Of a stretch of DNA of 53,142 nucleotides, positions 45,136 to 53,142 are shown one piece after another. A model generated the notes under the pieces. The model saw nothing but the letters and a program-made list of their open reading frames with translations, was not told the DNA's origin and searched no databases. Each line of letters begins with the position of its first letter. Within the stretch, counting starts at the first letter, position 1. The stretch lies in the NCBI GenBank assembly GCA_002633005.1, contig NMRA01000192.1, forward strand, positions 354,982 to 408,123, written 5' to 3'. The translations under genes were made by a program, and so were the position numbers. The DNA comes from Phoronis australis. Its lineage: Eukaryota; Phoronida; Phoronidae.

Positions 45136-48100
45136 TCAATGATCGATAAAACAAGAATACTTCTTGAACCAATCAGCAGACAAATTAGCCAATGACGATT
45201 TCCGATTGGCTGATGGACTCGTGTTAATACTAGTTGGCAATAATGACGAAAGTCTGAAGATAGCGGGGCACGTGTTGGCAAACCGCTGCCTAACGCCGCT
45301 TGTTTTGTAGCACGAATCGCCGACTAAACCTTAATAAAGGATTTTTTAAGTCTCTAATTTGCTTTAGATGTTACATTGGCATTTTTGACGTGTTTTATTG
45401 AAGAAACCATGGAGTCGCGTTATGAGGTCGACCTCTGCGACCGTCGTTTTGTCAGCGATCACGCGCCTAACAAAGCTGTTGGTCGCTGACAAAGTGATAT
45501 GAATATTTCTGGCGGTAATGAGGCGCAAAGCAAATATCAGTGCGATTAAAAAACTAAAACAAAGTGGTCGTCATTGCTCGTGTGTATTTTGATAAAAACT
45601 TTATATATCCAGGGATTACGGATAATTGACAACTTCGCTACCGGCTATCGTTTTTCTCGGGGTAGAAGGCAAATATGAGTAATGCGCACTTCCAATCAAT
45701 TAAATGTTTGCTTAATTTAAAAAGAGATTTAAATATGGCCAAACGACCAAACGTGTTACCATTAAAAAGCGAACACACAACGATGTGGTTATTTTCGGAA
45801 TTCATCTTATCGGATTTTTCGACATTATAAAAAATCGCAGCTAAGAACGACAATGCAAGAACTCATACATTCATTACAGCCATGATTTTATATTAGTCTC
45901 TCCAATGTACACAGAAATAATATTCACCAATTCTTGTAAAAGAGAAGCGTCGAGTTTAGCACCGTTTATGTTGAAAACACTTGAGACAAATTTAACACAC
46001 ACCAAACGAGACGAAGAATCGTTTTAATTAGTTCTCTTTTAACATAGAATCGCAGATTGTTTTAAAGTCAACAAAAAGTATTTGCAATTATACATGTAAG
46101 TATGGTGACATCCAAAATTCGCAGACAAGTCCAGTCGTGTCAAAATATATGAAAACCGACGTTTGGTACATGTAATGCAAAGAGACCTACATACATGTGC
46201 GCCTAATGTACGAAAATTTACAGGTAATCTTGTGCAAGTGCTAAATAATTCAACTGCAGGGTGTTGTTTTGTGTAAGGTAAAAGCCCTTTGGTCAAAGTT
46301 GCTTAGTTTAAAATGGTCTCATGTTCAGTCGTCTATCTTGATGGTAGCTAGGCCAGTCTGTTAATGACAAAAGTTAAGATAAGGATAATTCACAACCGGG
46401 TACGATTTGGCCGTCCGACATCCTGGAATGGTAATTGCTTTCTTTGCCTTTGCTTGCAAAATGAACATTTTGTAATTTGTTTTTCGTAAAACTGGAAAGA
46501 CATAGTTGGTGTTCAAACATCGTCACGTCCTCACTATAGCAACACACGTGCAAAGTATTTGTGAATTAAAAATAAAACTTTGTGCTTCTTGCATACAATA
46601 ACAAACAATTGGCAACATCTCGACAGATCGAAACACGTTTAAGCAAAATACACAGTGCAATAAAGGTACCTATTGTTGGATGCACATACTCTACTTTTCG
46701 ACTTTTTATTTTGTTCACCAGTATTTTTGCGATATTCATTTGAATCCTGAATTGTGTTAATAGAAGTTCTGCCGACAGTGTATAATTTTCCACTAATTAA
46801 AGTTTCTCAGGTTCGTCGAAAAGCAAAATGCACAATCAATGATTGTCATTTAATAGTTTAATTGTTTAGTAAATGGCGAAATAAATACAAGTCACCTTCA
46901 TCTTGTTTAACGGTAGCAAACGGTCATGTTTACAAAATTATACGGGGGCAAGGAACACACGTTGCGCCTTTTTGACAAGCTTGTGTGTATACAACTCGTA
47001 CTATAACAGAGACGATTCTGATCATAAAAGAGGAAGGTTAGAATGAATAAAATCGACATGTTACATTAGAATTTCCTGGGAAATCATTTCCAATGTAAAC
47101 ACGCCTTGGCTTGGCAAATATAAAGACTGGTTGATCAACAGTCAGACTATCGGAAAATCGAAGCGTATTGTAGGAATTCAACGTGGCGAAGTGCATTCGG
47201 GCTCGCAAAAACAAACTCTTAACAACCTCGGGAGGGAAGCCAGCCCTTATGGTTATGGGAAGCTTAGTATCCGAGGACTGGAAATGCGTAATTGTTTTAA
47301 GAGTCCTTGACGTAGTGTAAGGCCTCCGAGCAATGAAAGACGTTAAGCGCTGAACAGCATTGCCAACATTTCATTTCAGATGTGAAAACCTTACGGTATA
47401 TATCGAGCGAAAATACTTTACCGGCGAATGTTCAACTCAAATCATTGTTTTGACGAAGTCATCTTTTGTAAAACAGTAATCCAAGTAATTATTACTACTT
47501 TTTAGTACCAATGTATAAAAATTATTGAAAACTGAGAACATTAAAAATGTCTGCTTCAATTCCTCTGGGTAATTAGTTTGCATGGGCAATGTTTCCTTCC
47601 TCTTTGGTTTGTTCGCCGGCAGTGCAAACACGAATCAGTTCCTTTGATTATTAACCTGGCCAGTACGTGCCTTGAGTAGCGCGAACAGATGAAATATTAG
47701 GCCCATCACTTAACGCCACGATAACCCTCTAATTAAGAACGCTCAGTGCATCACCTGTGAGGCACCCGACCACGATAACTACCACCCTTCAAGACTTCTC
47801 CTTTTGTCGTTGAGGATTATTGAGGAGTCTTTCTGAGACGTGTCTGTCCGGGTAGTCGACGACCAATCGTACAAAGCTAAGACGGTACTGAAATCTTAAT
47901 TACCCCATTACGTAATCCACCTTGTCTTTGGATGTGTCGGGCGCATTGAGTTACGTATGCTATTTATAATAATAAAATTTGAGGCAATTAATAGCATTGG
48001 AAATTTCAATTGCGCTTCGATTTCTACAGCAGATACACATGCACGATGAAATGATAGCGCAGGTGGGAACCTTAATGATAAATATGAGTAAAAGTGACAG

Positions 48101-50464
48101 GGAAAATGTTGAAAGTGATGACGATATGACGATGGTTTCATTGGTCATAAGTGGTAATCATGACAAGTATCAGTAAAGTGGCTCTAGTGTTGATTATTTT
48201 TGTGCAACCAAAGTTTACAAAATATCAATATTAACAGCAACATTAACAGAAACAATAATGATATTGACAATGATAATGATAACAATTTATAATGATAACA
48301 GTACTGCCAATGGCGATAATGATTAATGATTTTGTTACATAGTGTCTCATCATTAGTTTTGATATTACTACCATCTCTGCCTTAATCCTATATCACTATT
48401 AAAACAAATATTTAAATAATAATTTGATTTTCTTGATGAGTCGCTTTAAACCAATAGCTCATCACCTACGTACATTGTACATGGACATTCCAGTTGTATG
48501 ATCAAGCATCCATTTAATCTTTATTTGTTGACAACAGTAGCTAGCTTCGAACCAACATGGCAATTTTTGCAGTTGTGATCATTAAAATTCCAGGAAAATC
48601 ACTTTCCTAACATTTATTGCAGTTTATTTACTGATTAAACAAAGCGATTTAGTTTAAAAACGGAAAACGTAACTAAGATCATTTTTGACACGTGGCAAAA
48701 AGGGTAAATTACACTGTTTGCAAACCTTGAATTATAAAACGTGCAAAACAAAAAAATGATAAGTGAAATAAAAAGCCTCATACATTAGCAAGACACTGGG
48801 CACATATCCGTTTCTTGTAATTAAAGAAGGATAAAGCTGACTTTTTACACGCCAATGGATATAAAGGAGAAACGAAGGAAACTAGTCCCTAATAAATCAC
48901 AACGCGCAGAAATGCTCATCCGCCACCAGTTTCTACAAGAACAGACGTGGGAAGGTTTGAATAGAACTCTGAAGTTCATAAATAGAGGCAGGAGTCCGAC
49001 ACAACGACCAGTTATTCTCCGTATGCCAATAAAATAGAAGAGGAAGTCAAATAAAAAGAGTGCGCACGTTAGGTCGACTTAGAATAAATACTGCGAGTGT
49101 AATGCTCGATTTAATGCAATCTTCGACACGCGACGATAAATCCGAAACATCACTTCGCCCATTGATTGGTAGCTACGAATTACGAGCGATCTCTTCTGAC
49201 AAGCGAACATTTCTATTGAGAGGCTTTGTAGTGTGATTTCTTTCTGCGAAGATCGGTAACAGTGCAATTAATTTTCAAATAAGTTTGCCGGTTAATACAC
49301 ACGGTACTATTCAGTTGACAGCTAAGGATTCCGTTGATACCTTTCAGTGTCTGAATGACAACTGAATTTTTCTACATTGCATGCGATCAAAAGTTGTTAC
49401 GCAATACATTGTACAGGTGAATCCGTAGATATCCACGTATGTCAACCCAACCTGCGCAAGTACATGTAGTCACATTGTGTCGCGACTGCAATGTCGCAAT
49501 AAATGACCAAATGACCACTAGTTTATTGTATTGTAAGCAAAGAATATATCGCACTCTTCAAAAGTTCTGCTCAGCTGTAAATTCGTGCTGAAACATTTCA
49601 GTCGAAAAGTGATTTGTTTTCGTCTTTTCGATGGTCTTAATAAATAGTTGACAATATGGCGAAAATGACCTCTAGTTAAACTGCATTGAAATAAAACAAA
49701 TGAGACTGCTGACTTCGGAAAAGCCAAATTTTCGAGGACGGATCGACGGACAATGCTCATAGGAGTAAATATGCATTTTTGTTACATGCATTCAGTTATC
49801 TTTTAGATAAATAAACACCTGTTTTAGTTTTTCATTTAAAGTTTTAACCGATAAAAATAAAAACAAATGAATCAAAGCCACGTTTCCATGAGCTCGTGCG
49901 CTACAAAAATAATTTGTTTGAAACATAACCACTGCTGTGTTTAGACGTGACAACAGCTCGGCTCTAGTTGTCATTACAGACCTCGATTTAAAACAATGTC
50001 GCGAAGATTAAGTCTGTGTACATTGTCATGGGGTTGTCCTATGTGCTTTGGCAAGTTGTGCTGAAATCAAAACCTCAATGTCATTTCTTCATTTTAAGGT
50101 GCACGTGATGTTTTTGAAACTGTCTAAAAAGTGTCTAAGGTAAAGTGCTGTTGGATTTCAAAATAGTTAACAAAAATCAATAAATTTACATAAAACAATG
50201 ATCAGCGTCGTTCATATAAGCATTGTGGCAAAATTGAAGACTATACAGCGTTGAAATACTATTTATATTCGTACACCAAAATTTAAAGGCTAGTAATTGG
50301 GAATAAGTTTTGATTAAACTGTGTTTCGTTAAAATTGGTTTCACAAATGTTTTAATTAACATGAAGTTCAATTAACATTGATACAGAAACGCTTTAGCAT
50401 TCAGTAGATGGTGGGTACTATCACTCATTCAGGGTTACGTTCCGTAAACGCAAGCAACTCGTCA
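45136..50464. other. Upstream flank of gene B, no gene recognised
   Basis: AT-rich with short chance frames and an ATGATA-rich patch at 48240-48330. A search on the - strand for the PNT hallmark (W-L-x-W after H-V) found nothing. Confidence 0.55.
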
Positions 50465-50707
50465 GGGGCCCGTTCCAAGAAACTGACTTAAGTTCATTCT
50501 TGACTTAAGCCTAAGATTTGTCTTAACTTCCATACTTTGAAACTTCGACATCCGGTAAGATAGTTAAAATTAAGGCAAAACTTTTATCAAATACTTAATT
50601 CAAACTTAAGATCTCTTTCTTGAAAAGGTATCGAGACAAATTATTTTAAAAAATTACTAAAATTTAAGATTTGCCTTAGCTAAATCAGTTTTGTTGGAAC
50701 GGGCCCC
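50465..50707. mobile_element. Palindromic MITE with GGGGCCCGTTCCAA termini
   Basis: About 243 bp. The left end GGGGCCCGTTCCAAGAAACT and right end AGTTTTGTTGGAACGGGCCC are inverted repeats that extend inward through AT-rich TTAAG-type sequence, so the whole element can fold back. No clear target duplication and no ORF. Confidence 0.75.
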
Positions 50708-50816
50708 AGATCACACAAGCCTTCGGGCGCGACGTCCGTGACCACGATAACTTTTCACTCGATTGTTTTGAACAAACTACAAAGCAAAAAGGTCTGGGAA
50801 CTCGCTGAAAATTCCC

Positions 50817-51101
50817 TCAGATGTTGAAGGGCTGCCTAGCTCCTTGTACTCGAGATTGAATGGTTCCCCCGAAAATTACTCCGCCCTCTGTCGGTTCTCC
50901 TACAAAGAACTCCAGGGCCCTGGGCCATGAGTCAAACGAGTTAATCCGTCGTGTCAATTCAGGGACGAATTCTAGGGGCGAGTGATAGCCAACAGTCCCG
51001 CCCTCGATAGACACGGCGGTGTCGGATTTAAGTTGTCTTCTCCGTGGTCCAGCTAAGTCCTGGAGTTGCTGTCTTGAAGAACCGGTAGGAGGCGAGGCCA
51101 T
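50817..51101 (-). CDS. GC-rich ORF of unknown function (94 aa), possible first exon or small gene
   Basis: ATG at 51101 in a strong context (GCGAAGATGGCC, also a YY1-like AAGATGGC), with a CCAAT motif at 51131-51135 on the + strand just upstream. The 94-residue frame is clearly richer in G+C than its surroundings. It starts MASPPTGSSRQQLQDL, continues with LEFVPELTRRINSFDSWPRA and ends RQPFNI. No domain could be identified. No poly(A) signal follows at once, and a palindromic MITE starts about 110 nt after the stop. It may be a small gene, a first exon whose donor I cannot pick out, or a remnant of a mobile element. Confidence 0.35.
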   Translation of the reverse strand: MASPPTGSSRQQLQDLAGPRRRQLKSDTAVSIEGGTVGYHSPLEFVPELTRRINSFDSWPRALEFFVGEPTEGGVIFGGTIQSRVQGARQPFNI

Positions 51102-53142
51102 CTTCGCGGGAACCAGTCAATCATTCGTCGCCAATGGTTTAACGCTAACAGATGGCGCTGTGCGTAATAACAAGTCCCATGGCAAGTGTGACAGGCTGCC
51201 TGAGAGGAAGTGCTGGACCCTATTGGATTATTCCCGAACAATGAGCTGTAATTCTGACCAGTTGTTCCGAGAATTATGATACGAAAAAATGTTTGCCTTT
51301 CATAGGCGAAAAATGAAAATACATCAGCAAAATCTTCAGACTTCTCTCGTTCTTGGTGAGCAAATGATTATTCAGGTTAAAATTGATATGGATTACAGAC
51401 ACATTTTACCTTGCTTAGTAGATTTGTTGCAGGCAAGTTCTAAAACTTTTGTTTGTTTGCCTAAACAACCTTTACTCGTTTGCTTTCATGACTTATGCTT
51501 TATTATTTAATTTCATGCAGAATTAAATTTCACTCTTTTCTGTCCGGCAGAAATTCAAATTTTGTCTACATATTCCCGCCTACAAGGAACGGATTCATGT
51601 AAGATTTTCATGTTAATTATGGGATTAACATCTAGAACTATTATTGTTGAATCCCAAAACGCTTTGAAAGCCTTTAAGCCTAACATTCACGTAGCTCCAG
51701 AGACCGCGGTACTGCGCAAGCCGACACTTTCAGAATTAAAAGAAGTCTTCGCTTGTGACAATAACAGGTCTAAGTTAAATGTTTGTCTTCACCAACAAGT
51801 TCCATGCCTTATGGATCCGAGCAGCGCCGCCCTGTTAACAGGCGGCACTGGCTCAAAATTGCGGTATTCGTAGTTTCGAATCCACTGGGAGACAAAACTA
51901 GCGTTGTAATATCTTATTGACATCCGGTAAGGTAATGTTCATGACAAGTAACCACATGTGGCACTTATCTAAGATAATGTAATATCAAGCACCAAAAACC
52001 ATACCAAGTGACCCTTTCTGCCTTCCATAACTTTTTTCTTCCCCTTCTCGTAAATCCCCCATTTGTCGAACTATTTTTGAGCGGACTTACAAGTTGTTGC
52101 CAATTCGTGCGATGTGTTGTCTGGTAGCTCCATGAGAGTCTACTCGCGAACGAGACGGTCTCGCCATCTAGTGACTGTTATTCGTATTAAAGATGGTAGT
52201 ACATATCCAAAACGAGGCTTTTTAAAATACCAAGCTACGATCGGATTTGTATGTACATTTCAACATTTCAAATTGTCTCCCATTTCTCTCCTTATCTTTA
52301 ATTTTTCTGAGACAAATATTTATTCAATTGCTGCTCAATAACTGTGGAATGCTCCCAGTCTTTGGATAACCTTTATTAGCTTCGGGAATAGAAATTAAGT
52401 CCTACTGTGAACCAAAACAAAGTGTTATCCTCGGGTGGCATTGTAAGCGATGGGCATCGTGATCGCAATTCATGTCCTTCATGTTCTTAAGTTACGTCAG
52501 TGAGGGTTGTAAAGGTGTGCTTTTTATTCAGCTGATTTAAATAAACAGGTTGACCTAATGCTTGATTGACCAATAAAGAACCAGATGTCAAAGATCTACA
52601 CTAGACACAGATTCTAACAGAGCCTGGAATCTAGTAGACTACGGTATTTTCTGGTACTGGATTAGATCGAGGTGTTCGCTAATTCCCGCGGGCATCAGAG
52701 TAACACACAAGTCCACGGTTCCAAGTTCGGCACAAGTAGCGCGTGCCCAGAAGTATGGCAGAGAAGTAGCTACAGACAAGCCGACTGTTACGCTGTGCTC
52801 TTCGAGCCCCTACAATAAAATGCGGATTTCTCTAACAAGGCAAATATATGCTGTTAATTTTGAATACCGTGTAGCTGACTGGAGAGAAAAACTTCCATTT
52901 CATTCATCAATTTTGCTTGTATTCTTTGGATTTCAACTTTGCTTGTAAGCCGATTCTGAGATAATCGCTGACAGTGGTAATTCTAATGGTATATTTGTAA
53001 TAATTCAAGGAATTGTTTTTTCTTTGTATGAATATTGACCATGCGAAGGTTTTCTGAAAATGGGACTGTCATTCCAAATGACCGGATTGAGCGTACGTAA
53101 ATGTCAAAAAGAAAGCTTGGCGAGTGTTTGGCTATACTGTGT
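51102..53142. other. Right end of window, no gene recognised
   Basis: Only short frames without recognisable motifs (for example 51562-51873, + strand). The first ~150 bases may be the 5' flank of the 50817-51101 ORF. Confidence 0.5.

Noticed and set aside
48855-49037. 60-codon basic frame (+) with AATAAA at 49050
   Set aside because: Protein-like in places but no motif, no splice context and no support beyond length.
50817-51101. Possible BIR domain (RRINSFDSWP resembles the start of BIR repeats)
   Set aside because: The zinc-binding Cys/His residues and the GFxYxG segment are absent.
1-53142. CRISPR arrays, operons, prokaryotic promoters, rRNA or tRNA genes
   Set aside because: The window is spliced animal DNA; no direct-repeat/spacer array, no rRNA sequence and no convincing tRNA cloverleaf was seen.

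Overview
This is animal nuclear DNA: AT-rich, with spliced genes, GT-AG introns, scattered short non-autonomous transposons and many TACATGTA-type motifs. The only clearly identifiable genes are two members of the ERG/FLI1 group of ETS-domain transcription factors, facing each other tail to tail. TACATGTA motifs, short foldback elements and marked allelic variation suggest a marine invertebrate. An anthozoan cnidarian is my best guess, but the sequence alone does not prove it.

Gene A is on the + strand with exons from 7675 to 26703. Seven coding exons join in one frame for 1410 nt including the stop (469 residues plus an unidentified N-terminus). They encode an N-terminal region ending in the family motif ERVIVPAD, a Pointed (PNT/SAM) domain, four small linker exons, and one exon carrying the ETS domain and C-terminus. 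A poly(A) signal lies at 27465. Gene B is on the - strand with exons from 45033 down to 42572. Its last three exons correspond to gene A's linker and ETS exons, and the first visible exon begins near a TATA-like box. No PNT exon was found for gene B up to the end of the window, so it may be a PNT-less paralog of about 296 residues. Its poly(A) signal is at 42467-42472.

Region by region: 1-7674 has no recognised gene, two MITE copies and a ~1.1 kb near-identical duplication around a single N at 5590. 7675-26703 is gene A; its first visible exon is partly duplicated by a second ~1.4 kb repeat hinged on a single N at 9340. Both duplications look like unmerged haplotypes. 26704-42571 is the convergent interval, with simple repeats, a 68-bp foldback family, a relic GIY-YIG fragment (Penelope-like) and a MITE with 5-bp target duplications. 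42572-45033 is gene B. 45034-53142 is mostly featureless, with a palindromic MITE and one GC-rich ORF of unknown function (50817-51101, - strand).

The most interesting points are the convergent ERG-group pair, the apparent loss of PNT and of a 48-nt exon in gene B, an 18-residue tandem repeat in gene B, and a sharp step in nucleotide identity inside the ETS exons (about 73% then about 97%) that looks like a gene-conversion tract. If both are expressed they should bind the same GGAA sites, one with and one without the PNT interaction module. That functional relation is inference.
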